Source of the DNA: Petrosia ficiformis
Taxonomy: Eukaryota > Porifera > Demospongiae > Haplosclerida > Petrosiidae
Reading direction: 5' to 3'
Assembly (NCBI GenBank): GCA_947044365.1
Contig: OX345636.1
Span: 44,827,037-44,891,036, forward strand
DNA length: 64,000 nt
Positions 43,960 through 57,138 of this stretch are shown in pieces (the stretch's first letter is position 1; each line of letters opens with the position of its first letter). The position numbers were made by a program, and so were the translations under genes. The notes beneath the pieces are model-generated. The model was not told the origin of the DNA and searched no databases. It saw nothing but the letters and a program-made list of their open reading frames with translations.

Positions 43960-46850
43960 ACCATACCATACTACCATATGTGACTGTGGATGCAAAAATA
44001 AGTGATTTGACGAATAATAATTTTATCAAACACTTACTTTTAAATGTTCGTTATTCAGGTACTTTCCACCAGGTATCCAGGAACAGTAACTGTTGCTCCA
44101 CCTAGTAACCAGATGTATCTTGTGCAAAATGGCTGAATAATGTGACAACATTATCATTTGCCTAATGTATGAGGAATGTCATTATTATCATTGGTATTTA
44201 CTGCATAACTATATATATACTCTTTGTTCAGATTCTGTTAATTATATGTATTGACTCTTGATTATACAGAGAGATTTAGTGTGTTTAATCAATCATATAT
44301 AAAATGTAATCGTTAATAAACAAACACTATAGTAAACAAACATCATGTGTGTATACATCATAATATTTAGTACACATAATATTTCTTAAAGTATGAAGTC
44401 TGATATGCCACACCCTAGATCCACATGTGTCTAACTATAAACTTGAACATATTGAGAAAATTTATATATTTATATTGGAATAGTCACTAAACAACACACC
44501 CTATCTACATGTACCTCTAACAGTTTTCCAAACCCTTCATCTTAACTGAAGTATTGTCATTCATAACTAACCACAAATTCAGACCAGTTGACCACAGGAT
44601 TTATATCCTTGGATATAAAATCTGGCCATGAAAATTGATGGATTTACAACATTTAGCTATTTACAGAGGAAGTTGCTTGTAAAGTTGTGTGGGCAGTGGA
44701 ATTGAAACCAGTTGCCAGGCAACCTTAATTAATACAGTCAGCATTAGCTTTCACAGCTTCCACAAAGCAACAGAGAAGGCTGACCACATGGGAGAGCACA
44801 ATTCTTTCAGGGGTATTTTCTTCTGCGATTTAATCAACCTATTTGTAACAAAACAGTGAATACAAACTACAAGGCTATGTATGACCAAGGGATGTAGCTT
44901 GAGGATGGAGTGATTACATAGCCCATTTACAAAAAGGGATGTGTCATAAATAATGTATAGTAGCTACATTATGTATGAAAACAGGTCTTGATGGGTTTGT
45001 ATAAAGTGAGTGTTATAGTCTTGTAGTGTGTTACTATTGTGTATCCTCATGAGTGTATTATAACTATTATCTGTTAAATGTAAACTAAATGTTGAATATC
45101 CTCATGATACGTTATTATAAATGTGTGCTTGCTTGTGTATGATCATCCAATTCACATAACAGAAGACTCCATTTTTATTCCATACCTAGCTACTATTGTC
45201 CTATATACTATTTCAATGTTTATATTGTGTTAATTGTAGATACAATTTGTATAATGTTTGTAGTTTGTATCACTGAATAGACAACTGAGTATAAACATAT
45301 TGTAAATTTATAACCTAATATAAATATACTAATATGTAATTGATCTATAAACATAATTATGAGTTTATATATTTAATGGGTCAAAGGTCAGTATTTTGTG
45401 TGTGTGTGTGTGTGTGTACACAAATGCCATACCATACAACCATATGTGACTGTGGATGAAAAAATCAGTGATTTAGCAAATAATAATTTTATTAAACACT
45501 TACCTTTAAATGTTCGTTATTCAGCCACTTTCCACTTGGTATCCAGGAACAGTAACTGTTGCTCCACCTAGTAACCAGATTTAGTTTGTTTCTTATGCAA
45601 AAAGGCTAAATAATGTGACAAAATTATCACTTGCCTAATGTATGAGGAATGTCATTATTATCATTGGTATCTACTACATAATCATTTGCCAAATGTATAT
45701 CTACCTATGTCCGATCGTGTAGCTACACTTCTGAAACAGCTACCATCATTCTGAGTTTTGATACGGTGTTAACTAATTATATTTAAAATACTGATTTATA
45801 AGTTGAGTGCTTCTTGATTAATTTCCAGGTATTAATAATTATAACAATATTTTTTTTTACAATTTAAAATTAATTATACATTTTGTTTTGTTATTTTAAT
45901 ATGACTCAGATTCTGTTGATTATTGACTCATAATTATACAGAGAGATTTAGTATTGTGTAATCAATCATATATAAAATGTAATTGTAAACAAACAGTATA
46001 GTAAACAAACATCTTGTGTGTATACATCATAATATATTTAGTAAACATAATAATTATTATACTCTTAAAGCTGATATGCCACGCCCTAGCTCCACATGTG
46101 TCCAACTATAAACCATAAGCCTTGAACATATTGAGAAAATTTATACATTTATATTGGAATAGTCACTAAACAGCACACCCTATATATCTATATGTAGCTC
46201 TAACAGTTTCCCAAACCCATCATCTTAACTGTACTATTGTCATTTCCTAACTAACCACAAATTCAGAGCAGTTGACCAGTGACCAGGGTTTATATATTTT
46301 GATAAAAAATCTGGCCATGAAAATTGATGGATTTACAACCATTTAGCTATTTACAGAGGAAGTTGCTTGTAAAGTTGTGTGGACAGTGGAATTGAAACCA
46401 GTTGCCAGGTAACCTTAATTAATAAAGTCAGCATTAGTTTTCACAGCTTCCACAAAGCGACAGAGAAGGCTGACCGCATGGGAGAGCACAATTCTTTCAG
46501 GGGTATTTTTTTCGCAATTTAATCAAACTATTTATAACAAAACAGTGAATACAAACTACAAGACTATGTCAGTATGACCAAGGGATGTAGCTTGAGGATG
46601 AAGTGATTACATAGTCCATTTACAAAAGGGATGTGTCATAAGTAATGTATAGTAGCTACATGTACATTGTGTATGAAAACAAGTGCTTATTTAGACATTT
46701 AGTCTTGATGGGTTTGTATAAAGTGAGTCTTATAGTCTTGTAGTGTGTTACTATTGTCATGCATCCCTCATGAGTGTGTTATAACTATTATCTGTTAAAT
46801 GTAAACAAAATGTTGAATATCCTCATTATAAATGTTCCAGTGATTGACTT
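43960..46850. repeat. Tandem duplication of ~1.5-1.7 kb, non-coding
   Basis: 43960-45100 repeats at about 45425-46850 in the same order: GGAACAGTAACTGTTGCTCC (44081, ~45546), GTTGCTTGTAAAGTTGTGTGG (44672, 46372) and others. Between them lies a third copy of the intron-like block seen at 15510 and 38280. Part of it (44290-44460) also occurs at 56290-56470. The exon-like segment at 44059 has an in-frame stop in its second copy. Confidence 0.75.
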
Positions 46851-48923
46851 TTAATTATAAACTTAATTATAAATATAATGCTACCATTTTGAATCAGTTT
46901 CAATGGATTTTGCATATTAGATTGAGACAATCCAACATTCAAGTAATTTCTTACATTATTGATATGTACATGGCAGCAAGCCTCAAGTGTATACATGTAC
47001 CATGAATCAAATTAAGTTTGAAGTTTTTGATCTTAATTATATGTAGTTTATAACTTTTTATATGCATTACAGCTGTTTGGATCCAGCCCTGCAAAAGACG
47101 TTGTATAACTTATTTAAACTTTATTTAAAACATATTCATAGTCAAATTCTGAGTCATTGTTTGCGAAATTTCACTGATTTTGTTAAACATAATACTTAAA
47201 TCAATTTATGGCACTTGGCACTATTGAGCTTTCTAACAACATAATTATAACAACTATAATTGTGTCTTAGATTTAGAGAATGATTGTAACCAAGTAAACA
47301 AATAGTGTGGGTTACTTCCCATCCACAAATTCCATAGAAGCAGTTGTGAATGTATATCTTCATAAAACTAATACAAAGTTGGTTTGTGGTATATCTATCA
47401 ATTATTGCTGATGGCACTAGAAGTACAGTGTAAGTGTAATTGCGGTCTAAGTACATACATGTAGATCTTTGATGAAACTGAAGTATATACCCTTTGCCGA
47501 TTACTTCCTCATGTCTGAAACTCAACAAATTACTTCATTTTCTTAGATGTTAAAAATTCTTGCATCATCAGTACACTGTTTCTTTGCTATATACAATGTA
47601 CATGTACAACAGCTAATACTACTAGTTGCAGTTTTACATTCCTTCTGCTAACCAAGTCCCCATAATGATGCAACTTCCTTAACTACAATGCATAGTCGAC
47701 ACAAACATAATATATATAGTTTGAACCTGTGGCAAAGCACTTATAGGGATGGCTCTACAGGCCATTCATATTTATTTATATATTATCTGAATATAGGTTG
47801 CATTAATTATACACTGAAAATGAATGGGTTAATCTATTTGGTTAAGATGAGCTGCGAATAGATGTTGACAATATTAATATTGACACCTGGTACATGTACA
47901 TTTTACTGTTCACATCAATGCTTTATAACATAACATAAAACAAATATAATTATGTCAGAGAATGGTTATAACTGAGTAAACAAATAATGTGGGTTACTTC
48001 ACACTACTTCCAGTAATAGTGGTTTCTTTCTACATGTACATGTAACTTGCTCTTAGAGCAATAATATACATTGTCACTGACAATACAAGAAGGCTAAATT
48101 GTAGGAGGAGTACTGGAGTATATAACAGCCAATACTTTGTGTAGTAGTAGTAAGTAGTAAGCACTGGTACGTGTAGTATAACTAGAGTATCTCATTATAC
48201 AACAATTTTAAGTACACAATTAAATTTATTGAATATCACATTTGGTTATCAATACACTTTAGTAACAGTATACCTTGGAGTCTTTATGTTCTTACACATA
48301 TATCTAATTTCACTGATGTTTCTACTCTCCATTTTAGCAGCACTTATAACCTCAATGCTACTTATGTTTGTAAAATATGTAGAGTAGTTAGAGTAGTGAG
48401 TATACATGTACATGTACTAACTAATTTAATTGGTTGTGTATGTTTTTATAGATATACAATCCTTATCCTGTTTAATAGATGCACAAAAAAGCAGAATAAA
48501 TATTTTAATGAAATCACTGTAGGATTCCGAACCTTCTTGATGCATCTAATATTTTGATTATAATTGGTACATGTATCGTTAGTACAAAGTACATGTAGCT
48601 ATGGCATTAGATGTATGTATCATGAATAACTAACTAATTGTTTAATCCTTATAACAGCACTAATCCTTACATTTGTTATTTTAATAATTCTATTTTTGGA
48701 GTGGAGACTTCTAATTATACTCATATATGTAAAATATGGAGAGTTGTTGTTAAACACACATTAGTACTATAATACACAAACATTCAGTATTATATATAAG
48801 TACACATACTCCACATGTACATAGTTATATAATACACTAGCTGCTGGCCTATACCATTCCACTATCTACAAGACAGTCATCTTCTCTGCTGTTATTTAAA
48901 TTTATCTACTCACAACTTTTAAG
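46851..48923. promoter_or_regulatory. Upstream region of type 1 gene at 48924
   Basis: 47500-47660 matches 290-400, and 48040-48900 matches the upstream DNA of the copies at 23555 and 61212. TTATATAATA about 100 bases before the ATG is the likely TATA-type element. No gene; the 110-aa frame at 47196-47528 is unsupported. Confidence 0.45.
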
Positions 48924-49883
48924 ATGATCTGGTTCATCGTCTTGTTAATTCCTGGACTTACTGGAAAGACTTGCAGTTGTAGTACACCTAACCAATATCA
49001 ACAGTTGTGTTCCCATCCTGATAATCATGGAAATATTGTGAGGATCAATGGAGATGACAATAGACTGAAATATATTATTTGTCCACTTACTCAATGTCAT
49101 CTGCTCAATTCATGTAGTGATATGCTCGTTCGTAATCCTAGTGCCTCCTCAGGATATTATGATATTAATTTGAGTAATGGAAGTGTTGTAACTGTCTATT
49201 GTGACATGGATGGTAACAATTGTGATGGAGAAGGAGGTTGGATAAGAGTAGCACAACTTAACATGAGTGAACCTGGTGCTACCTGTCCTCCTGGACTTAC
49301 ACTACAGAATTATAGTAATATTGATCATAGTTTGTGTGGTCGATCATCATCAGGTTGTGCTTCAACCTTCTTCTCTACATATGGATTGAACTACACTAAG
49401 GTGTGTGGAAAAGTAAGAGGATACCAGTTTTGGGACATAGAAGCATTTAGTACAGCTGGGAGAAATAACATTGACTCGGGATATGTTGATGGTATTTCTA
49501 TAACGTATGGTAGTAATCCTCGACAACACATTTGGACATATGCTGGAGGATATAGTGAGTTATCAACCAATTCAAATAATTGTCCTTGTAATAATAGAAG
49601 TAGTATAGCTAGCGCTGTGCCTGATTTTGTTGGTAATGATTACTACTGTGAATCAGGAAATAGTAATGGTACATATGATATCCTGCTTGTTGAGGATATT
49701 TTATGGGATGGACAGCAATGTAATGGAATAGAGTCTACCTGTTGTACTAATCCTAACATGCCATGGTTTTTCAAGACACTCAATGAAGAGGCTAATGATG
49801 ATATTGAGTTGAGAGATTGTGGTGATGAGCCGACAACATCAGAAGAAACTCCACTCAATATAATTGAAATATATATTAAGTAA
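48924..49883 (+). CDS. Secreted fibrinogen-like protein, type 1, intact (319 aa)
   Basis: Signal peptide MIWFIVLLIPGLTG, then TCSCSTPNQYQQLC (one Cys of the usual CC is Ser: LCSHPDN). The core SGYYDI, VYCDMD, GGW through KVCGKVRGYQF is conserved. The loops are the most divergent of the set: after the core WDIEAFSTAGRNNID, then GGYSELSTNSNNCPC and an Ala-Ser insertion before VPDF, then CESGNSNGTYDILLVED. Ends with LWDGQQC, STCC, DDIELRDC (Val to Asp in the usual RVC). Single exon, same orientation and spacing as its sisters. Confidence 0.85.
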   Translation: MIWFIVLLIPGLTGKTCSCSTPNQYQQLCSHPDNHGNIVRINGDDNRLKYIICPLTQCHLLNSCSDMLVRNPSASSGYYDINLSNGSVVTVYCDMDGNNCDGEGGWIRVAQLNMSEPGATCPPGLTLQNYSNIDHSLCGRSSSGCASTFFSTYGLNYTKVCGKVRGYQFWDIEAFSTAGRNNIDSGYVDGISITYGSNPRQHIWTYAGGYSELSTNSNNCPCNNRSSIASAVPDFVGNDYYCESGNSNGTYDILLVEDILWDGQQCNGIESTCCTNPNMPWFFKTLNEEANDDIELRDCGDEPTTSEETPLNIIEIYIK

Positions 49884-50689
49884 CTGATCAAGAGTGTCCG
49901 TGCATTTGTGATTCATTTTTTTTTATTGTTTATTTTATCTGCAAAGTGTTTAAAATACAGGAAGTGACTATAGGTCTAACAGGAAGTGTGTACTTTGGTT
50001 GTGTAAAAAAATACAAAATCAAAACACACCCCTAATACCATAAAGCAGTAGTGTTACTGTATGCACTTCTGTCGATCACACCTATTGGGACTTTGTTAAA
50101 AATAATTGTCAATTTGTTTACTTCTGTTATCCAATAATGTACATTTGTAGAAATCTCTTTGTTTCCCTTATTAATTACATTTATTATTGGTTTCTTATTA
50201 TAATTTATAAGCAATTTGGTTTAATTAGCTGGAACATTTCTTATGCTATGCATGTACATTTATGGAAACTTTGTCTTTGTTTTCCATTGTAAACATGAGG
50301 TGTCATAACAATTGTAAAACTGCAAACCAAGTTTACATGTGCATTGAGTACTACACCATAGCAATGGGTAGCTGGAATCCTCTCAATGCAAATATAATTA
50401 ATTTAATTTAATTCCATCAGGCATGCCTGATGTATGCATGCATTTTCCCTTCTTTACGTAATTATAGCAACTGCTGATAGAATATGTGTATGTGTTTTGG
50501 ATAATTAGAGAGTGTGCTGACAGACAGACAGCCAACCACTCTATAGCTACTTGCACATGTTGACAGAAGGAATATTTTCCTCCATAGACTTTGTTATGCT
50601 TGTTGTACATGTATATTGAAACTTTATTGGTGAAAATATTAAAGCAGTGTAATATAATGTAAATACTATTTAACAATCTTAACTGTTAA
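49884..50689. other. Downstream flank of type 1 gene
   Basis: Parallels 1940-2450 and 42070-42300. No gene seen. Confidence 0.5.
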
Positions 50690-51066
50690 CGTATCCATAT
50701 GCTTTGATGTTACTGGACCTTTTGACAGGGATAGTCTGGCCTTGGGAACCAGAACTGGGGGTTAAAGACATCTTTGTAGGATCCCAACTCTCGCTCTCTA
50801 TCCGACTTTTTTTAGTTCATATATTTATTATTTAATTATTTGATTTTTTTAATTTTTATTTTATGGTTTTGGCTTTTTTAATTTATATTTTATATGTTAT
50901 CCTGTGTACCAAGCCATCAAATTGTAAGATTAACAATGAAATAGTGATTAGAGGTACATGTAGAGGGGTGTACTATAGGGTATCAATCTATTCTCTACAT
51001 TATTGGATTATATATTGGATTTGAAACTCACCTGGGTATTTATTGTTTAAAGGGATGTTATATATA

Positions 51067-51101
<35 letters not shown>

Positions 51102-52951
51102 GTGTGTATTTACGTGTTGGGTGGAAAGGGCAAGCTAGCTGAACCACTGAGGCAGGTAGTGCACAATTCCAACACCAACAATGTAAAGTTTCTGTCCTGT
51201 CACAGAAACAAAGACGGTGATTCTCCTCTGAGCTTTAGTCAGATGACCCAGTATTTTACTCATGGTTCAGGGCTTTCCTATATTTGGGACTTTATTGGTC
51301 AAAAGCATGCAGTGTCACAAACAGTATTTAACAATCTTGATTTTAATATATTCACATATGCTTTGATACTTTGGTGTTATTGGACTCCTGACAGGGATAG
51401 TCTGGCCTTGGGAACCAGAGAGGGGGGTTAAAGACAACTTTGGTGGGATCCCAACCCTCCCCTCTCTATCTGTATCTGGAAATGCTCAGAGTCCTGTTTA
51501 CCATTGCATCAGTAAATACATGTAATAATCACTTACTTTCAAAATCTTGAAGTTAAATAATGGCCAATTCTTATTAGATTACAAAAGATCTAATTCCCTT
51601 GAAAATCATGTGCTTTTTTTACACATGTGGTCTATTAATTAACCTTATAGGTGGGCGTTTGTTAATTAATAATTAAAATTATTGCAAGACCATTATATAT
51701 ACAGATGCTGTGTGTGTGTGTTTTGGATAATAAGAGAATGTGTTGACAAATAGAGGCAGCGTGATTAATGTGCTTGCTGTCAACGGTTTAATTGCCTGTA
51801 TTCTGACAGACAGACAGCCGACCACTCTATAGCTGCTTGCACACGTTGATAGGCCGAATACTTTCCTCCATAGACTTTATGTTTCTGTTGTTCAATGAAA
51901 CTTTATTGGTGAAATTATTAAAGCAGTGTCATACATGTAAATTGTATTTAACAATCTTAACTGTTAACATATCTATATGCTTTGATGCTTTGATGTTACT
52001 GGACCTTTGACACAGATAGTCTGACCTTGGGAACCAGAAATGGGGGTTAAAGACATCTTTGGTGGGATCCCAACCCTCCCCTCTCTATCCGTATCTGAAA
52101 ATGCTTATAGAGTCCTGTTTACCAATGCATCAGTAAATACATGTAATAATAACTCACTTACAAAACTTTGGAATTAAATAATGGCCCAATCTTACTGGAT
52201 TATGAAAGATCCTACTCCCTTGAAAACTTTACCTACCATGTGTTTATAATACACATGTGCTCTCCTAATTAATCTTAGGTGGGCGTTTTTAATTAATAAT
52301 TAAAATTATTGCAAAGCTATTACTATTACACATGCTGTGTGTGTGTTAGTGTGTATTTACGTGTTGGGTGGAAAGGGCAAGCTAGCTGAACCACTGAGGC
52401 AGGTAGTGCACAATTCCAACACCAACAGTGTAAAGTTTCTGTCCTGTCACAGAAACGAAGACGGTGATTCTCCTCTGAGCTTTAGTCAGACGACCCAGTA
52501 TTTCACTCATGGTTCAGATCTTTCCTATATTTGGGACTTTATTGGTCAAAAGCATGCAGTGTCACAAACAGTATTTAACAATCTTAACTTTTAACATATT
52601 CACATATGCTTTGATACTTTGGTGTTATTGGACTCCTGACAGGGATAGTCTGGCCTTGGGAACCAGAAATGGGGGTTAAAGACTCTTTGGTGGGATCCCA
52701 ACCCTCCCCTCTCTATCCGTATCTGGAGATGCTTATAGAGTCCTGTTCACCAATGCACCAGTAAATACATGTAATAATAACTTACTTACAAAACCTTAAA
52801 TAACAGCCCAATCTTACTGGATTAAAAAAGATCCTACTCCCTTGAAAACTTTACCTACCATACTTATGCACATGTGCTCTCCTAATTAACTTTAGGTGGG
52901 CGTTTCCAATTAATAATTAAAATTATTGCAAGGCTATTACTATTACAGATG

Positions 52952-52952
<1 letters not shown>
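50690..52952. repeat. Tandem units of about 630 bp (1247-bp pairs)
   Basis: GGGATAGTCTGGCCTTGGGA-type blocks recur near 50725, 51395, 52015 and 52645, and TCCTGTTTACCA near 51490, 52108 and 52738. GTGTTGGGTGGAAAGGGC occurs at 51114 and 52361, a step of 1247, so alternate units are most alike. A related single unit lies at about 2450-3180. A short open frame (KLAEPLRQVVHNSN) survives in two units, but most differences change amino acids. Confidence 0.8.

Positions 52953-53044
<92 letters not shown>
52953..53044. repeat. (TG)46 microsatellite
   Basis: Ninety-two uninterrupted bases of TG, the longest simple repeat in the window. Confidence 0.95.
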
Positions 53045-53046
<2 letters not shown>

Positions 53047-54548
53047 TCACTGTTACAGAAATTTCATATGCCAACTTGGCAACTAATAGTCCATTTAAAG
53101 GTCACACATCCAATTTGTATGTTGAAATTGCTATGACCCAAATATATCATACGTATAGACAACTTAAGTAAAGGCAAAACACAAAGAAGTGATACTTATG
53201 TACGGTTGTTATGTGGAAGTGGTATTTCATTTTGTTGCCAAAGCCATCTTGTTCCTGTGCTTTTTTGGTTTTCATATACACAATGTATATCCCTACATAC
53301 TCTTTCATTTTTTTAAATGCTTTTTATTATTCTTTATATACATTGTATTTACATGTACATGTACATGTCTGTATGTTATCAATACATAGTAGACATCTTG
53401 TTAAAAATTATTATGATTGTAGATATACATGTACTATATATATACATGTATATACGTGTATATACATGTACATGTACATGGGATTTTCTAACTGTTCTCA
53501 TTCTTCTATTCTTCTTCCTTTTATTATCAACTTGCCTTCTTTACACATTTACCTCTCATGTTTTGTCCTCTTCCTCCTCCTCCTTCCTCCTTCTCTATCT
53601 CGTCTTCCTCCTTACTCTTTTCTCCCTCCTCCATCTCTTCTCATATTCTCCTCCTTCTCTTCCACCTCTTCTTACTCTACTCATTCTCTTATAATCTTAC
53701 AGAAGTACAAAGCAAAGTAGACTCAAAAATAGGTTTGTTAACACATGTATATATTCATACACAGACTGATAAATTTGTATATATACTCATATCAACCTTT
53801 TCTTCAACCAATTCCATGTCTTTAATCAATATTCATTCATGATCTTGAGCAACAAATGTGAAATACTTAAATTAAATTCTTGCTATTTTACTGAAATATT
53901 GTGTCTATGAAGTGCAATAAGTACATGGTCTTCATGCATGTCAAATTTCATTCACAAAATTAATGTCTAAAAAAGTGAACATTTAAATTTAATGTAAGCA
54001 TTTTCTCAAATTTGATCCTTATAATTATTGTAAAATGTTTATTGTGAATTATGTAGCCATGAATATACTAGTACTGAAACAAATAATTAGTATATGTATT
54101 CAATATACATACTAAATACACTGTATTACCACATGAAAAGCCTGTTGTGGATGAGAACATGAAATATGACATATGACATATCACCTTTAGAGCCTTTCTA
54201 AGTGGCTGCTCAGTTGTTTCAGTGTGCAGAAAAACAATTTGCAGTGGAAGGTGAAGACACCTTTATGCTAATACCACACAAAAAAATGTATGGTATAACT
54301 ATTCTGCAATACATTCTTGAGTAATTTAAGGAGGCACTGGAAAGTCATATAGCAAATTAAATGAAGTGTCTAGTTTGTAATTATAAACATGATGACAAGA
54401 TGCCAGATTTTGTGTGGATAGGGAAGTGCCTCCTCCCTCCCTCTCTCGGTAGGTACTAAGCAGTATTTATTTTTGATCTTAACATTCATTCATCAATTAT
54501 TTTAAGTTGGATTATCCACTTATTGCCTCTTCTATCTCTCCCTTGCAG
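53045..54548. other. Flank and intron-like DNA before Rab exon
   Basis: 53090-53900 parallels 3200-3830, including a pyrimidine-rich tract and the CTTACAG acceptor-like site at about 53700. 54440-54548 is a normal-looking intron end with polypyrimidine tract. Confidence 0.5.
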
Positions 54549-54656
54549 CAAAATCTGATCTTGAAGACAGCAGACAGGTACCTCGTGACAGAGGAGAAGT
54601 GTTTGCTCATACACTTGGTGCAATGTTCACTGAAACTTCAGCATCAGATAATATTG
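54549..54656 (+). CDS. Rab-type GTPase G4/G5 exon, intact (partial gene)
   Basis: The acceptor CCTTGCAG and a GTACTC donor bound 108 bases open in one frame. KSDLEDSRQVPRDRGEVFAH continues as LGAMFTETSASDNI. KSDL sits at the G4 (N/TKxD) position, with the first residue split by the intron, and ETSA is the G5 motif; LGAMFxETSA is typical of Rab5/Rab22-like GTPases. It ends in phase 1 with a G that completes Gly with the exon at 27567. In this duplicate no C-terminal exon is visible downstream. Confidence 0.7.
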
Positions 54657-55272
54657 GTACTCAAGTCATGATACACACATGTTTACATACATGTACATGT
54701 ATTGTAGAGGCCAGAGAGATAAATCATTGTTAGATTATTTGCTCTTGATACATTGTATGTGGAGAAACAAGATATACAGAGAAAACGTATCCCTATGATT
54801 GTTTTGTAGTGTCCAGCGTTCAGTAGTCATGGGTGACTTTATCATGCCTGAAACACAACAGTCTATTATAGTTATTATTTTGATTATCTACACTCCTTAC
54901 CTTTTAAAGGATTTTGTAGAAATTTAGGAACATATATCAGGTAGAACAGCTATTAGTTCCAGTTTCTACATAACCTACAAGTAGCTTTCTTCCTACTGGT
55001 GTGTAGAACTCAAGTGCACTTTCTACTATGTGTCACGCCTATTAATACAGTGACACCCTGAATGACACAACATATATATACATGTACACTGTATATAGAT
55101 TCAACCTTGTGGAAATCAATCAAAGAAATGCCCCTATGGCCATAAAAATCTTGCAATACAATACAGTACATGTAGCATAGTACTTAAGCTTGTATTATTA
55201 TTAAGAACATCACTTCTTTGTTTATACACAGTAAAGTAAACAGTACTACTGTTGAGGAGCGTTTTAATAAAT
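54657..55272. other. Intron-like DNA after Rab exon
   Basis: 55050-55250 parallels 26700-26910 of copy A. No exon seen. Confidence 0.5.
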
Positions 55273-55953
55273 CTTAGATTATACCTCATTAAAATGCTGC
55301 AATCTGATTGGTCAACTAGAGGTTTCTAAATCCCATAGTAAACCTACTTTTAATTGATTAGTAAACCTATAATTACTTAGTAAACCTGTTGCAATGTTGC
55401 TATCGGCATTTCACACAACGAACAGAAGCAAAGTTTGTTGTAAAGCTGGATATGTTGTTTTGTTACAAGCAATCAACTGAGAAAGTCGCTATAGTGTGCA
55501 TGTTGACTGCTGACTACTGCATTGTAAAAATACTTGTCTAGCTACTTTCTATTAACAAACGAAGAATAGTTTTAGTATCTACGGCCTTCTTAAAAGGTTT
55601 TTTGTCCAACTAAGTAAGCTAAAATTTTCAGCTTTTGAAATTCAAAAGTTACACAGCTGACAAAATAGAGATGTGGGCGTTGCCCTCAAGAGCAAAACAC
55701 TCGCCCTATCGATCACCTTACTGTCTTTCTGCAACTAAAGAAGAGTACTACATGGCTTTCTTGTTATGTCTTCTATCCACGAAAGTAATAACTATAATCT
55801 AAATTGGTTAGATACTATATTCTTTGTTTCCACGTCCAATATATAGAACTACCTTGGAAACATTAATTACTTCGGGCTCTGCCCTCAGTAATTAAACTGC
55901 TTCCACGGTACTTCTATTGCACGTGGAAACCTCGAATAAAGTATATATAATTA
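55273..55953. mobile_element. Non-autonomous repeat with terminal hairpin, copy 2
   Basis: Homologous to 21336-21982 and ending in the same hairpin (55808 to ~55948) with a TTCGGGCTCTGCCCTC apex. In copy A the corresponding site (about 26922, GCGTTTAGATTAATGCC) lacks it, while here TTAGATTA stands at both ends. This shows insertion after, or loss since, the segmental duplication. Confidence 0.7.
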
Positions 55954-57004
55954 GATTATTGCCGTAGTACATTTTTACAGTAACGATAATGTAATAAAAA
56001 TACCACCATAATAGTATAGTGAAGTGTAATACTTGACTTTACATGTACACTCCAGTATATGTGACTACATGTATACTGTATATAGAGAAAATAAGTATGT
56101 ATCCCTATGATTGTTTTATGGTGTCCAGCATTCAGTAATCATGGCTGACTTTATCATGCCTGAAACACATCAGCTATTATAGTTATTATTTTGATTATCT
56201 ACTCTCTTTACCTTTTAAAGAATCTTGTAGAACTTTAGGAATATATTTCAGGTAGAATAGTTAGCTAGTAGTTCCAGTTTCTAATTTAATATTGTTTAAT
56301 CAATCATATAATTCAGTATGATACTGTGTCTATAAAATGTAATTGTTAATAAACACTATAGTAAACAAACATCATAATTTTAGTACACATAACATTATAA
56401 TATTAAAGTATTGAGTCTGATATACCACACCCTAGTTCCACCTGTGTCCAACTATAAACTATAAGCCTTGAACCCTAAACCCTAATACTTTAACGAAATA
56501 GTTACTAAATAACACACCCTATCTACATGTACATGTATAAGGAATGTATGCATATGCGTAATTGCTTATGTAACAAGCAAATATATATATATAGATTCAA
56601 CCTTGTGGAAAGCAATAGGGATGGCCCTGATGGTCATAAAAATTACTCGGTCAGTTAAGCTACATACATGTATAATTAGATCATGTGATTATGCTAACAA
56701 CTGATCTCAGTCTGGTGGTTTGTAATTACCCTGCATGGAAACTTATAGCATTCTGTATAATTATATATACTATGCAAACCTTCCAGTCTACAACCTTTGA
56801 CTGTCTTAATTGTTTGTCCAGGGCCCCATGACTTGTATGACCGAAGCCATTGACTCACTAATGTGATTAATCAGTTAATTATGTACAAGGAATTCAAAAA
56901 TATTATATTTAAATACACATGTAGTTAAACGAGTTGCACATTTGATTACCACATTTGGTAGAATGTAAGTCACGCCCATAAACTTTCTGGAGATCCTATT
57001 TATA
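55954..57004. other. Non-coding, partly duplicated
   Basis: 55970-56050 continues the copy A parallel (26940-27010). 56290-56520 matches 44290-44460. The expected C-terminal Rab exon is not found. Confidence 0.5.
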
Positions 57005-57138
57005 TACAGTAGTTCCAGAAAATTCTGCATGGTCAAAAATTTTGCTAATTTCACGAGTAAATTTGATTATGCGAAAATAAAGCCACATCAAACTTTTTTT
57101 TTGAACGCACATGACACAAAGTCACACGTTGGAGGAAC

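Noticed and set aside
47196..47528. 110-aa minus-strand frame upstream of type 1 gene
   Set aside because: AT-rich, no recognisable motif, not conserved as a frame in sister upstream regions.
51072..51431. 119-aa frame retained in two tandem units (also 52337-52594)
   Set aside because: Most differences between units change amino acids, there is no homology, and it begins in a TG tract; probably chance.
53620..53720. Terminal exon ending KYKAK-stop after a CTTACAG acceptor (also near 3620)
   Set aside because: Acceptor and tract are conserved in two copies but five codons are too few to support an exon.
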